DNA of 64,000 nt, taken from contig NZ_FRCN01000007.1 of NCBI RefSeq assembly GCF_900142925.1, positions 186,001 to 250,000 of the forward strand. Reading direction: 5' to 3'. The DNA comes from Chitinophaga sp. CF418. GTDB taxonomy: Bacteria; Bacteroidota; Bacteroidia; Chitinophagales; Chitinophagaceae. Numbering within the stretch: the first letter of the stretch is position 1; every line of letters starts with the position of its first letter. The notes under the pieces are model-generated. The model was not told the DNA's origin and did no database searches. It worked only from the letters and a program-made list of their open reading frames with translations. Both the position numbers and the translations under genes were made by a program. Shown here in pieces: positions 1 to 9,303 of this stretch.

Positions 1-1
1 A

Positions 2-103
2 AAAAATACTTCCATGAATACTTCTTCCTCTTCACCCTTGAAGAAGCATTATAATGATGCCAGGAAAAGGTTATTGAAAATTGGTAACGACGCGCTGCAC
101 TAA
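2..103 (+). CDS. Possible 3' end of a gene cut by the left edge
   Basis: An open frame runs from the left edge to a TAA at 101-103. The visible tail is basic (for example KKHYNDARKRLLKIGNDALH). I do not recognise the family. An internal ATG at position 14 could instead start a 29-residue peptide. No flanking context is available to decide, so it may also be chance. Confidence 0.22.
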   Translation, partial: KNTSMNTSSSSPLKKHYNDARKRLLKIGNDALH

Positions 104-330
104 CTACCGCGTGTATAATCCGGTTTTATCATCGGGATTCACGTATATAATCCCGGATTATCATCCGGTTTTATACCCCATATCCGCGTTTATAATCCGG
201 TATTTAGGCCTGGTATTTGCAACCACAGGCTTCATCCCCCGGAATTTTAATACCAGTTTAACAACACATTCACCCCACACACTTGCAACACAATTATCGA
301 ATACCGATCTTTAGACAAAATAAATAAAGT
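104..330. repeat. Decayed short-repeat array and leader of the protease gene
   Basis: Between about 110 and 215 the motif TATAATCCGG, or TATCATCCGG, recurs four to five times with irregular spacing. It resembles the GATAATCCGG units of the arrays at 5.1-5.3 kb, so I read it as a degenerate member of that repeat family without the two hairpins. The rest (215-330) is AT-rich leader with no firm promoter match. Confidence 0.4.
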
Positions 331-1407
331 ATGAAATCGAGAGAACAACTGCAACGGGAAAACGAAATGATCAAGGACATGCTAACAGGCGGAGTAGAAG
401 ACCTATTGCTCAAGATTCCCGGCGTGCATCATGTCAGCATTGGCTTAAAAGAGGTAAACGGACATATCACAGACACACTCTGTATCAGGATATACGTCCG
501 GGAGAAGAAGGACCACAGCCAGCTGCCTGCGCATGAAGTGCTGCCTTCAGAGATCAATGGCATCCCTACAGATGTAAATATCATTCCAGACTTTAATGCC
601 TGTATCGACGAAAATACATACCGCCCTCTCCGGGGAGGCATTCAGATCACCAACCGCATTGTAGTACAGGATCCAAATAATTTCGGTAATGAAATAGCAC
701 ACGGTACACTCGGCTGCCTGGCAACAGATAACGAAACAGGTAAACCGGTGCTTTTAAGCAACTGGCATGTAATGATGGCCAATAATGCAAAAGTGGGAGA
801 TAGAATATACCAGCCGGCTCCCGCAGTACCCGACATAAACTTGTCGTTATTACCATACCATCCCCAAGATGACGTTAATGCAGTCGGCAAGATCCTCAAA
901 GCAACCATTAACAATAAAGTAGATGCAGCAATTGCAGTAATTGACTATCCCCGCATCAACGGCGACGCTCAATATCTTAACGAGATCAATGGACTTTGTT
1001 TAAACGGCAGGCCAGAGCAAAACATGATCCTTGGTCAGGCCACCGCTATCGCCGGACAAACAGTCTTCAAAGTAGGAGTAGTGTCCGGACGCACAGAAGG
1101 CAGGATAGTAGACGTCAACTATCCCGTTACAACCTTTCCAATAGAAGGAGAGAACCGCACCTTTACCGGCCAGATCGCCATTCAGCCCATAAGCCGGGAC
1201 ATGCACTTCTCAGAAAAAGGAGATTCAGGCTCCGTTATTATCGATATGCACAATAACATCATCGGATTGCTATTTGCCAGCAATGGTAACGCGAAACCGC
1301 AAATCACCCTTGCCAACCACATTGCCGACGTATTGGAAGCCCTGAATATCACCATCAATTTCTCCACCCAAAACGCATCCCCAAGCCCTCACAAGCAGGA
1401 ACTATAG
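331..1407 (+). CDS. Trypsin-like serine protease domain protein
   Basis: The 358-residue protein has an N-terminal region of about 100 residues, then a chymotrypsin-fold peptidase-like domain. Candidate catalytic residues are His146 in LSNWHVMM, Asp198 in KVDAAIAVID and Ser299 in the GDSGS motif. There is no signal peptide or membrane segment, so it is probably cytoplasmic. The N-terminal part resembles the region before the peptidase domain in Nal1-like plant and bacterial proteins, which is a tentative match. It stands alone, convergent to the Lrp regulator gene, and has no obvious link to the pyrimidine genes. The ATG at 331 is the first in frame. The substrate is unknown. Confidence 0.75.
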   Translation: MKSREQLQRENEMIKDMLTGGVEDLLLKIPGVHHVSIGLKEVNGHITDTLCIRIYVREKKDHSQLPAHEVLPSEINGIPTDVNIIPDFNACIDENTYRPLRGGIQITNRIVVQDPNNFGNEIAHGTLGCLATDNETGKPVLLSNWHVMMANNAKVGDRIYQPAPAVPDINLSLLPYHPQDDVNAVGKILKATINNKVDAAIAVIDYPRINGDAQYLNEINGLCLNGRPEQNMILGQATAIAGQTVFKVGVVSGRTEGRIVDVNYPVTTFPIEGENRTFTGQIAIQPISRDMHFSEKGDSGSVIIDMHNNIIGLLFASNGNAKPQITLANHIADVLEALNITINFSTQNASPSPHKQEL

Positions 1408-1472
1408 AAAAGAGCGATAGATACGGGTAGCTCAGAAAAATCGCGCCATCCGCAAAAATTGAACAATACACC

Positions 1473-1958
1473 TCAGCCCTTCAGCAACAGCAAATCCGGC
1501 TGCGCATACTTATACACTTTAAAATATATCGTCGTATTCGTCTGATACACCCCCTCAAACGTCGACAGCTTATCGACAAACGTCAGCAAATGGTCATTAT
1601 CCCTACACATCACATTCACCTCAAGATCATACGCCCCCGACGTCATCGCCAGAAAACTCACCTCGGGCAGTACAGCAATCCGCTTCGCTACAGCCTCCTT
1701 CAAGGTCGCCGGCCTGATATACACCGCAATGTGCGCATAAGACCGGAACCCTACTTTCTCCGGATCCACCCGGCCAATAATACTGATCGTCCCTTCCTCG
1801 ATCAGCCGGTTAAACCGCGTACGTACAGTACCAATAGAAACGTTCAGCTTTTCAGCAATGATAGTAAATGAAACCCTGCCATCCTGTTGCAGATAGGTTA
1901 AGATAGAGAAATCAAGGTCGTCCAGGGGAAGCTTATCAGTGGATTTAGTCTTTGCCAT
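1473..1958 (-). CDS. Lrp/AsnC family transcriptional regulator
   Basis: At 161 residues it has the usual family length. An AsnC-type winged helix-turn-helix occupies about residues 13-60 (LDDLDFSILTYLQQDGRVSF, then SIGTVRTRFNRL). A RAM ligand-binding domain follows at about 70-150, with the family motif TSGAYDLEVNV. The gene is divergent to the pyrimidine-catabolic cluster and shares a 132-bp intergenic region with it. The inferred role is local control of that cluster, perhaps in response to a pathway amino acid such as beta-alanine or to a pyrimidine. The ligand and the sign of regulation cannot be read from the sequence. Confidence 0.9.
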   Translation of the reverse strand: MAKTKSTDKLPLDDLDFSILTYLQQDGRVSFTIIAEKLNVSIGTVRTRFNRLIEEGTISIIGRVDPEKVGFRSYAHIAVYIRPATLKEAVAKRIAVLPEVSFLAMTSGAYDLEVNVMCRDNDHLLTFVDKLSTFEGVYQTNTTIYFKVYKYAQPDLLLLKG

Positions 1959-2016
1959 TTCTAGTTAGAATATAGGAGTTAAATGAAATGTGCAGAAATG
2001 TCAGAAAGTACATGCT

Positions 2017-2028
2017 AAATGTACATTT
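2017..2028. promoter_or_regulatory. Palindrome, candidate Lrp-type operator
   Basis: AAATGTACATTT is a perfect 12-bp palindrome. It lies between the divergent Lrp-family gene and the first catabolic gene, with a related GTACAT half-site just upstream at about 2008-2013. Lrp/AsnC proteins often bind AT-rich palindromes of this size, so it is a plausible operator. The functional claim is inference. Confidence 0.45.
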
Positions 2029-2090
2029 TTTTCAGTAAATTAAGGGTATCGTATAAAAAATGCATTTCATAACCCAAACTCCCCAAGGCA

Positions 2091-3548
2091 ATGAAATACG
2101 AAAGGGTCAGGAATTTCATTAATGGAAAATTTAAGGAAGTGTCATCCCGGCGTACACTCCCCATCATCTCCCCGGCAGATGGCAGTACGTTGGCAGAAAT
2201 GCCATGTTCTACTGCAGCAGATGTAGCAGAAGCGGTACAGGCCGCAAAAGCAGCTTTTCCCGGCTGGAGCAGAACACCGATCAAGGAAAGAGTACAAGTC
2301 TTTTTCAGATATAAATACCTGCTCGAACAATACCTGCAGGAACTCGCAGCACTGGTCAGCGAAGAAAACGGTAAGACGATGACAGAAGCCATCGCAGAAG
2401 TGGAAAAATGTATAGAACTGACTGAATTCGCCACCTCATTGCCCCAGCTGATCACCGGAGAAGTGCTGGAAGTCAGCGCCGGAGTGGAATGCCGCACTAC
2501 CCATGTACCACTGGGAGTGGTCGCTTCTATCGTACCCTTCAATTTTCCTGCAATGGTGCCCAACTGGACCATCCCCAATGCCATCGCCCTGGGCAATTGT
2601 ATGATCATAAAACCCTCTGAAAAGGTGCCGCTTAGCTTGGGAGTACTCGCCCGCCTGCTGAAGGAAGCCGGACTGCCCGACGGAGTACTGAATATCGTCA
2701 ACGGCGACAGTGAAGTAGTGAACGCCATCTGCGATCACCCCGATATAGAAGCCGTATCATTTGTCGGATCTACCAAAGTCGCTAAAATAGTCTACCAGCG
2801 CGCTACCCAGACACTAAAACGTTGCCTGGCGCTCGGAGGCGCAAAGAACCACCTCGTAGTATTGCCCGACGCCAAACCCGGTATGACCGCACAGAATGTT
2901 GCCGCATCCATGAGCGGATGTGCCGGACAGCGTTGTATGGCAGCATCGGCAATGATAGGCGTAGGACAGGTAGATCATATCGTAGACCTCGTCTGCGAAG
3001 AGGTAAAAAAGATCGTACCCGGACAAAACCTCGGCGCCGTCATCAGTAAAGAATCGAAAGATAGAATAGAAAAATATATCACCGAAGCTGAAGCCCAGGG
3101 TGCTAAAATACTCGTGGACGGCCGCGGTGCAAAAGTAGCCGGTAAGGAAAACGGTACCTACGTAGGTCCTACAGTCATCGACTACGTAACCGCCGATATG
3201 GCGGTAGCGAAAGAAGAGATCTTCGGCCCCGTCATCAGCATCATGCGCACCAATACAGTGGATGAAGCACTGGTCATAGAGAACGCCAGTCCCTACGGCA
3301 ATGCAGCTTCCGTATTCACACAGAACGGTGGTATGGCGCGTTACATCAGCGAAAGGGCCAGCGCCGGAATGATCGGCGTCAACGTAGGCGTACCCGTGCC
3401 ACGCGAACCCTTCTCTTTCGGAGGATGGAATGAAAGCAAATTCGGCGTAGGCGATATCACCGGCAAAAGCTCCATAGAGTTCTGGACGAAGCTAAAGAAG
3501 AGTACTACCAAATGGAATCCTGAAGAAGGAGTAAACTGGATGAGTTAG
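2091..3548 (+). CDS. mmsA: CoA-acylating methylmalonate/malonate-semialdehyde dehydrogenase
   Basis: The enzyme oxidises malonate semialdehyde or methylmalonate semialdehyde with NAD and CoA, giving acetyl-CoA or propionyl-CoA plus CO2. The 485-residue length fits. The catalytic cysteine is Cys282 in GCAGQRCMA. The usual aldehyde-dehydrogenase general-base glutamate is absent: the motif reads LGGAKNH, which is typical of the CoA-dependent MMSDH branch. It is the first gene of the plus-strand cluster, and the aminotransferase follows after 28 bp. Context makes it the last step of uracil and thymine breakdown. A role in valine or inositol degradation is possible but has no local support. Confidence 0.92.
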   Translation: MKYERVRNFINGKFKEVSSRRTLPIISPADGSTLAEMPCSTAADVAEAVQAAKAAFPGWSRTPIKERVQVFFRYKYLLEQYLQELAALVSEENGKTMTEAIAEVEKCIELTEFATSLPQLITGEVLEVSAGVECRTTHVPLGVVASIVPFNFPAMVPNWTIPNAIALGNCMIIKPSEKVPLSLGVLARLLKEAGLPDGVLNIVNGDSEVVNAICDHPDIEAVSFVGSTKVAKIVYQRATQTLKRCLALGGAKNHLVVLPDAKPGMTAQNVAASMSGCAGQRCMAASAMIGVGQVDHIVDLVCEEVKKIVPGQNLGAVISKESKDRIEKYITEAEAQGAKILVDGRGAKVAGKENGTYVGPTVIDYVTADMAVAKEEIFGPVISIMRTNTVDEALVIENASPYGNAASVFTQNGGMARYISERASAGMIGVNVGVPVPREPFSFGGWNESKFGVGDITGKSSIEFWTKLKKSTTKWNPEEGVNWMS

Positions 3549-3576
3549 CATTATTGTTCACCCAAATTGACTGCGT

Positions 3577-4929
3577 ATGTCAGAAAAAGGGACTATATCC
3601 CATGCACAGGAGATCATCCAGGAAAACCTGGACTATACCTTATTCTCATGGAGTAAACAAAAGGGCATTGCCCCCATTGCCGTAAAATATGCCGCAGGCG
3701 TCTATCTCTATGACTATGACGACAAACGCTATCTCGATTTCTCCTCAGGACTGATCAATGTAAATATCGGCCATGGCCATCCACGTGTTGCAGCCGCTGT
3801 CATGAAGCAAATGCAGGAAGTCAGTTATGTCACCCCTGGATGTGTAACAGAAGCGCGTGGTAAACTGGGACATAAATTAGCAGAGATTTCCCCCGGCAAT
3901 CTGAAAAAGACCTTGTTCACCGTCTGTGGCGCCAGCGCTATAGAGAACGCAATCAAGCTGGCCAGGCTCTATACCGGCCGGCATAAGATCATCGCTCGAT
4001 ACAGAGCTTTCCATGGCGCTTCCTACGCAGCCATGACTGCCGGCGGCGATCCCCGTAAACTGGCACACGACGCCCAGCAGGTGCCGAACATCGTACACGT
4101 GGAAGACCCTTATTGCTACCGCTGTCCCTGGGGAAAAGAAATAACTACCTGCAGCCGCGAATGTGTAAGCCACATAGAAAGGGTCATCCAGTTCGAAGGC
4201 CCCGAGACTGTAGCTGCCATCCTGATGGAAGGTGAAAGCGGTTCCTCCGGTTGTATCAAATACCCACCGGATTACCTGCAGAAGATCAGGGCCCTCTGCG
4301 ACAAATATGGCATCCTCCTGATCGCCGATGAGGTCATGAGTGGCTTCGGCAGAACAGGAAAATGGTTCGCCTGCGACCTTCACGGCGTAGTACCCGATAT
4401 GATCGCTACCGCGAAAGGAATTACCGCCGGATACATCCCCCTGGGGGCTTTAATTGTTAGTGATACAATAGCGGCCCATTTCGACGATAAAACACTCTGG
4501 CTGGGATTGACCTATTCCGCGCATCCCGTAGCCTGCGCAGCGGGTGTGGAAGTGCTGAATATCTACGAAGACGAACACCTTATTGAGAACGCCGCCGCAA
4601 TGGGCGCTTACATAGAACAGGAAGTAGAGAGCATGAAACAGCATCATCCCTGTATCGGCGATTTCCGGAATACCGGCCTGCTGGGATGCATAGAACTCGT
4701 TAAGAACCGGGGTACGAAAGAACCAATGGTGCCTTTCAACGCAAAACCAGAAGAAATGGCAGTCATGAACAGAGTGGCTGCCCGGCTCAAGCAGCTGGGA
4801 ATGTATGCTTTTGTCCGCTGGAACTATGTATTTATTGCACCACCTTTAAGTATCACAAAAGCACAGGTTGACGAAGGGCTCGCAATGATCAGTGATGCGC
4901 TCTCAATCGCAGATGAATATGTTCTCTGA
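3577..4929 (+). CDS. Class III omega-aminotransferase, probably for beta-alanine/beta-aminoisobutyrate
   Basis: A PLP-dependent fold-type I enzyme of 450 residues. The Schiff-base lysine is Lys280 in TAKGITAGYIPLG, and the cofactor aspartate lies in LLIADEVMSGFGRTG. The family covers beta-alanine:pyruvate, GABA and related omega-transaminases, and sequence alone does not fix the substrate. Its place directly after the semialdehyde dehydrogenase and before the pyrimidine ring-degrading genes points to beta-alanine and beta-aminoisobutyrate, giving the semialdehydes used by the preceding gene. A cysteine-rich stretch at residues 176-195 (CYRCPWG...CSREC) is unusual but also occurs in some relatives. 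Confidence 0.88.
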   Translation: MSEKGTISHAQEIIQENLDYTLFSWSKQKGIAPIAVKYAAGVYLYDYDDKRYLDFSSGLINVNIGHGHPRVAAAVMKQMQEVSYVTPGCVTEARGKLGHKLAEISPGNLKKTLFTVCGASAIENAIKLARLYTGRHKIIARYRAFHGASYAAMTAGGDPRKLAHDAQQVPNIVHVEDPYCYRCPWGKEITTCSRECVSHIERVIQFEGPETVAAILMEGESGSSGCIKYPPDYLQKIRALCDKYGILLIADEVMSGFGRTGKWFACDLHGVVPDMIATAKGITAGYIPLGALIVSDTIAAHFDDKTLWLGLTYSAHPVACAAGVEVLNIYEDEHLIENAAAMGAYIEQEVESMKQHHPCIGDFRNTGLLGCIELVKNRGTKEPMVPFNAKPEEMAVMNRVAARLKQLGMYAFVRWNYVFIAPPLSITKAQVDEGLAMISDALSIADEYVL

Positions 4930-4991
4930 AACACTGGGAATTATTTTCTCTGCGGATGTCTGGCCGCGATGTACCTCTCCCGATCATTGGC

Positions 4992-5340
4992 TGGCGCCAC
5001 AAACGACAGCAACAAAACGTCAATGACAACAAAACGTCAATCGGCTCCATAGGTGCCGTGTGTCTGTAGCGCGGGATGGCAATCCCGGACCATGATAATC
5101 TGGAACCGTGAGAACCCCGGGCAACAAAACGTCAATCGGCTCCGTAGGTGCCGTGTGTTTGTAGCGCGGGGTGATAACCCCGGGTTGTGATAATCCGGAC
5201 CATGATAATCTGGACCGTGATAACCCCGGGTTGTGATAATCCGGACCGTGATAATCTGGAACGGTGATAACCGGGTCGTGATAACCGGACCGTAATAATC
5301 GGACCGTAATAATCCCGGAACGACAACAAAACGAAAAAAC
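4992..5340. repeat. Two copies (A, B) of a two-hairpin repeat element with a short tandem array
   Basis: The 423-bp gap between the aminotransferase and permease genes is mostly repeat. Each copy runs AACAAAACGTCAAT, hairpin 1 (CGGCTCC/GGTGCCG; 5042-5058 and 5137-5153), then a spacer ending in GTAG (5066-5069, 5161-5164), then hairpin 2. In copy A hairpin 2 is CGGGAT-GGCA-ATCCCG (5072-5087). In copy B it is CGGGGT-GATA-ACCCCG (5167-5182). Copy B is followed by about nine 13-16-bp units like GTGATAATCCGGACC up to about 5330. GTAG next to a GC-rich palindrome is the hallmark of REP elements moved by RAYT transposases. Assignment to that class is inference, and no RAYT gene is in the window. Confidence 0.8.
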
Positions 5341-5352
5341 AACACAATCATA

Positions 5353-6873
5353 ATGGACGCCCACAACCATAACATCAATCCCATTCCCCGTTCTTCACTC
5401 TACAGCGAGGACCTCGCTCCCGTACCTCCATCGCGGCGAACCTGGAACACCTGGAACTACGCCAGCCTCTGGATCAGCATGAGTCTCTGCATCCCGACCT
5501 ATATGCTGGCCAGTTCCCTGATAGAAGGAGGGATGAACTGGTGGCAGGCTATCCTCACGATCTTCGCCGGTAACACTGTGGTGCTGATCCCTATGATCCT
5601 GAATGGTCATGCGGGCGCCAAATACGGCATTCCCTTTCCGGTCTTCGCCCGGGCCAGTTTCGGTACTAAAGGCGCCAATATCCCTGCAATGCTGCGCGCT
5701 ATCGTCGCCTGCGGATGGTTCGGTATCCAGACCTGGATCGGCGGATTTGCGTTATACCAGATGCTGCATCTGTGGATACCAGGCCTCGCCACATTACCAC
5801 CAATATTCCCCGCTGCCTTCGGCCTCGCGACAGGTCCTGCTATCTGCTTCCTGTTATTCTGGCTGTTGAACATGTACATCGTCTATTTAGGCATAGAAAG
5901 CATCCGGAAACTGCTGGTCTTCAAAGCCATCTTCCTGCCGATAGCTGTACTGGCCTTGCTTTACTGGGCAATAACAGCCGTTGAGGGTGGTCTTGGTCCT
6001 ATCCTGACACAGCCTTCAAAGTTCACCTCCGGTGCTGCCTTCTGGGCCTTCTTTATTCCCGGCCTCACGGGCATGGTCGGCTTCTGGGCAACATTGTCAC
6101 TCAATATCCCCGACTTTACCCGCTATGCGGTCAGCCAGAAGGCACAGATCAAAGGACAGGCACTAGGACTGCCCCCGTCCATGACCTTGTTTTCTTTCAT
6201 CGGTGTGGTAGTAACCTCCGCCACCACTATCGTATACGGCACTACTATCTGGGATCCCGTAGTACTGGCCGGAAAATTCGATAACAAGATCCTCGTTAGC
6301 ATCGCCATGATCGCCGTGGCTATTTCTACACTGGCCACTAACATCGCTGCGAACATTATCAGCCCCGCCAATGACTTTGCCAACCTGTCGCCTAAAAAGA
6401 TCAGCTTCCGTACTGGTGGTTATATCACCGGCATCATCGGCATTCTCATTTTCCCCTGGAAATTAGTCGCTGATCCTACCGGGTATATCTTCACCTGGCT
6501 GGTCGGTTATTCGAGCTTATTGGGCCCCGTAGGCGGCATTATGATCGCCGATTACTACCTGATACGTAAGCAGCAGCTGGTAGTGGATGAATTGTACGAT
6601 CCGCAGGGAGCCTACAGTTTCTCCAACGGCTTCAACCGTTATGCGATGTTAGCCCTGGTGCTGGGCATTATACCTAACATCCCCGGTTTCCTTACAACAA
6701 TCAGGCTCATACCCCCGGATGCTGTTCCCGGCTGGATCACTCAATTATACAGTTATGCATGGTTTGTAGGATTCTTTGTCTCCGGCATCAGTTACTACCT
6801 CATCATGCGTTCTTATAGTATCATTACCACTACCGGAAAAAACAACGAAATCAATTATGTCACTGCTGATTAA
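5353..6873 (+). CDS. NCS1-family nucleobase:cation symporter
   Basis: A 506-residue inner-membrane protein with about 12 hydrophobic segments, matching the length and layout of NCS1 transporters (Mhp1, PucI, CodB). Family features include the N-terminal RTWNTWNYASLWISMS stretch, the loop NIPDFTRYAVSQKAQIKGQ, and many intramembrane Asn, Gly and Trp residues. Context suggests uptake of uracil or thymine, or perhaps dihydropyrimidines or hydantoins; members of this family also carry allantoin and cytosine. The last codons overlap the dihydropyrimidinase start by 17 bp, so the two genes are very likely translated from one mRNA. Confidence 0.9.
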   Translation: MDAHNHNINPIPRSSLYSEDLAPVPPSRRTWNTWNYASLWISMSLCIPTYMLASSLIEGGMNWWQAILTIFAGNTVVLIPMILNGHAGAKYGIPFPVFARASFGTKGANIPAMLRAIVACGWFGIQTWIGGFALYQMLHLWIPGLATLPPIFPAAFGLATGPAICFLLFWLLNMYIVYLGIESIRKLLVFKAIFLPIAVLALLYWAITAVEGGLGPILTQPSKFTSGAAFWAFFIPGLTGMVGFWATLSLNIPDFTRYAVSQKAQIKGQALGLPPSMTLFSFIGVVVTSATTIVYGTTIWDPVVLAGKFDNKILVSIAMIAVAISTLATNIAANIISPANDFANLSPKKISFRTGGYITGIIGILIFPWKLVADPTGYIFTWLVGYSSLLGPVGGIMIADYYLIRKQQLVVDELYDPQGAYSFSNGFNRYAMLALVLGIIPNIPGFLTTIRLIPPDAVPGWITQLYSYAWFVGFFVSGISYYLIMRSYSIITTTGKNNEINYVTAD

Positions 6874-8239
6874 AAACGGAAGGATCATTACCGCCACGGA
6901 TGATTACCTGGCGGATATATTGATTGAAGGCGAACAGGTCGCTGCTATCGGTAAAGAACTGATCGCTGATGCCGAACAGACTATCGATGCAGCCGGTATG
7001 CTGGTCATGCCCGGAGGGATCGATCCGCATGTACACCTGGACATGCCTTTTATGGGCACTTTCTCCAGCGATACGCACGAAACAGGCACCAGGGCCGCCC
7101 TCTTCGGCGGTACCACCACGGTGATCGATTTCGTGTTGCAGAAACAGGGGCACTCCCTGCGGGAAGCACTGGATGAATGGAACAGCAGAGCCCATGGCAC
7201 TACCGTAGGCGACTATAGCTTCCACATGGCCGTGACCGATTTTAACGCCAATACCAAAGCTGAAATAAAGACCATGGTGGAACAGGAAGGTATCACCTCC
7301 TTCAAGACATTCATGGCCTATAAAGGCGCCCTGATGATCGACGACAGGCAGATGACGGCATTAATGCAGGAAGTAAGACAGCAGGGTGGCATGGTGACTG
7401 TACACGCTACCAACGGCGACGTCATCGACTACCTCGTAGCAAAACATCTGGCCGAAGGAAATATATCTCCGCTGTATCATTATCTCTCCCAGCCGGAAGT
7501 GACTGAAGCAGAAGCTTCCGCCCGCTTCACCGATCTGGCGAACTATACCGGTTGCCCGGGATACATCGTACATCTCACCTGCGAAGGCGCTCTCAACGCG
7601 GTACGCAACGCTACCCGCAGAAATCAGAAAGTCTACGTAGAAACCTGTATCCAGTATCTTACACTCGATGCTTCCAAATATGACCAGGGTTTCGAAAGCG
7701 CGAAATGGGTCATGAGTCCGCCCCTCCGGGAATTGAAAGACCAGGAAACACTCTGGGCAGGTATCAACCAGGGACTTGTCAATATTGTCGCCACCGATCA
7801 TTGCCCCTTTATGTGGAAACAAAAGCTGATGGGTGAAAACAATTTCGCAAAGATCCCCAATGGCCACCCCGCCATTGAGAACAGGATGGAACTGCTGTTC
7901 AGCGAAGGTGTGAACAAGAACAGGATCACCCTCAACAAATACGTTGAAGTGGCCTGTACCAACCCTGCAAAGATCTTCGGTATGTTCCCCCGCAAAGGGA
8001 CCATCGCTATCGGTAGTGATGCCGATATCATCATCTTTGATCCGCAACAGAAACATACTATCAGCGCAGACACCCATCACATGCATGTAGACTATTCTGC
8101 TTATGAAGGATGGGAGCTTACCGGTAAGGTAAAGACCGTACTCTTAAGAGGCAAAGTAGCCATTGACAACAACGAATGCCTTGTATCCAAAGGCTACGGC
8201 CAATTCATCAAACGTAATAAGGTGAGCGGAAAGATCTGA
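6857..8239 (+). CDS. Dihydropyrimidinase (D-hydantoinase family)
   Basis: A binuclear-metal amidohydrolase that opens dihydrouracil or dihydrothymine to the N-carbamoyl beta-amino acid. I use the ATG at 6857, not the one at 6776 far inside the permease gene, because MSLLIKNGRIITA matches the family N-terminus and gives 460 residues, the usual size. Metal ligands sit at family positions: His58 and His60 (DPHVHLD), carboxylated Lys150 (FKTFMAYKG), His183 (TVHATNG), His239 (IVHLTCEGA) and Asp314 (ATDHCPF). The next gene hydrolyses the product. Hydantoinase activity is an alternative use of the same fold. Confidence 0.95.
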   Translation: MSLLIKNGRIITATDDYLADILIEGEQVAAIGKELIADAEQTIDAAGMLVMPGGIDPHVHLDMPFMGTFSSDTHETGTRAALFGGTTTVIDFVLQKQGHSLREALDEWNSRAHGTTVGDYSFHMAVTDFNANTKAEIKTMVEQEGITSFKTFMAYKGALMIDDRQMTALMQEVRQQGGMVTVHATNGDVIDYLVAKHLAEGNISPLYHYLSQPEVTEAEASARFTDLANYTGCPGYIVHLTCEGALNAVRNATRRNQKVYVETCIQYLTLDASKYDQGFESAKWVMSPPLRELKDQETLWAGINQGLVNIVATDHCPFMWKQKLMGENNFAKIPNGHPAIENRMELLFSEGVNKNRITLNKYVEVACTNPAKIFGMFPRKGTIAIGSDADIIIFDPQQKHTISADTHHMHVDYSAYEGWELTGKVKTVLLRGKVAIDNNECLVSKGYGQFIKRNKVSGKI

Positions 8240-8267
8240 AGAATTCATTACCCTAAAATAGATCCTC

Positions 8268-9134
8268 ATGTCGCGTATTATCAAATCAGGACTTATTCAA
8301 ATGAGCTTGCCCAAAACAGAAGGCGAGGGAACCATCGAAGAGATCAAAGAGGCCATGTTTCAGAAGCATATCCCGCTGATCGAAGAAGCAGGGGAGAAAG
8401 GTGTACAGATCCTCTGCCTGCAGGAGATCTTCAATACGCCTTATTTCTGTCCCGGTCAGGATACCAAATGGTATGCATCAGCCGAAACTGTCCCCGGACC
8501 TACTACCGAGAGGATCGCAGCCTATGCAAAAAAGTACAGCATGGTGATCATCGTTCCTGTCTATGAAAAAGAACAGGCAGGCGTACTATACAATACTGCA
8601 GCAGTTATCGATGCAGATGGTACTTACCTTGGCAAATACCGGAAGAATCATATCCCGCATACCTCTGGCTTCTGGGAGAAATTCTTCTTTAAACCCGGCA
8701 ACCTGGGTTATCCTGTCTTCCAGACCAGGTATGCAAAAGTGGGCATCTACATCTGCTACGACCGTCACTTCCCCGATGGCGCCAGGGTACTTGGCCTGAA
8801 CGGAGCGGAGATCGTATATAATCCATCTGCAACAGTAGCCGGCCTATCCCAGTATCTCTGGAAGCTGGAACAGCCTGCACATGCTGCCGCCAATGGATAT
8901 TTCATGGGCTGCATCAACAGAGTGGGAGAGGAGAAGCCCTGGAACCTGGGTAAGTTCTACGGATCGTCTTATTTCGTCGATCCCCGCGGACAGATCTTTG
9001 CCAGCGCCTCTGAAGATAAGGACGAACTGCTCATCGCCACTTTCGATCTTGACATGATCGACGAAGTGAGAAATGTATGGCAGTTCTTCCGCGACAGAAG
9101 ACCTGAAACGTATGGTAAACTAACAGAACTGTAA
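8268..9134 (+). CDS. Beta-ureidopropionase (N-carbamoyl-beta-alanine amidohydrolase)
   Basis: A nitrilase-superfamily amidase of 288 residues. The Glu-Lys-Cys triad is Glu53 (CLQEIFN), Lys126 (GKYRKNHIPH) and Cys163 (IYICYDRHFPDG). The protein releases ammonia and CO2 from N-carbamoyl-beta-alanine or N-carbamoyl-beta-aminoisobutyrate. It also resembles N-carbamoylputrescine amidase, so the substrate rests on context: it follows dihydropyrimidinase by 28 bp and precedes the dihydropyrimidine dehydrogenase subunits. The active site is complete. Confidence 0.9.
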   Translation: MSRIIKSGLIQMSLPKTEGEGTIEEIKEAMFQKHIPLIEEAGEKGVQILCLQEIFNTPYFCPGQDTKWYASAETVPGPTTERIAAYAKKYSMVIIVPVYEKEQAGVLYNTAAVIDADGTYLGKYRKNHIPHTSGFWEKFFFKPGNLGYPVFQTRYAKVGIYICYDRHFPDGARVLGLNGAEIVYNPSATVAGLSQYLWKLEQPAHAAANGYFMGCINRVGEEKPWNLGKFYGSSYFVDPRGQIFASASEDKDELLIATFDLDMIDEVRNVWQFFRDRRPETYGKLTEL

Positions 9135-9180
9135 AGAACCGCATTAGCTGGCTGGAAGGTCTGCAACTCGCTGCATGCTG

Positions 9181-9227
9181 GCTCCGTCTGGAGCAATATG
9201 TTTGTAGTCCCGGGTTGCAAACCCGGG
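9181..9227. repeat. Copy C of the two-hairpin repeat, without array
   Basis: In the 169-bp gap before preT, hairpin 1 is GCTCC-GTCT-GGAGC (9181-9194). TTTGTAG follows at 9201-9207. Hairpin 2 is a perfect 8-bp stem, CCCGGGTT-GCA-AACCCGGG (9209-9227). The stems differ in sequence from the other copies but fold alike. This is the simplest member and shows the core without the tandem array. Confidence 0.75.
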
Positions 9228-9303
9228 GAATAAAATTAAAGGAAGCATACCACATAGACGACAGGCCGGCTCACAAGTGATAAGAGTTCATTAAATCAAC
9301 TAT

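Noticed and set aside
5020..5384. Minus-strand frames with repeated Tyr-His-Gly motifs
   Set aside because: They are frames through the repeat array of copies A and B, antisense to the operon, with no non-repeat content.
6776..6856. Upstream in-frame start for dihydropyrimidinase
   Set aside because: It would overlap the permease gene by nearly 100 bp and add residues not seen in the family; ATG 6857 matches the family start.
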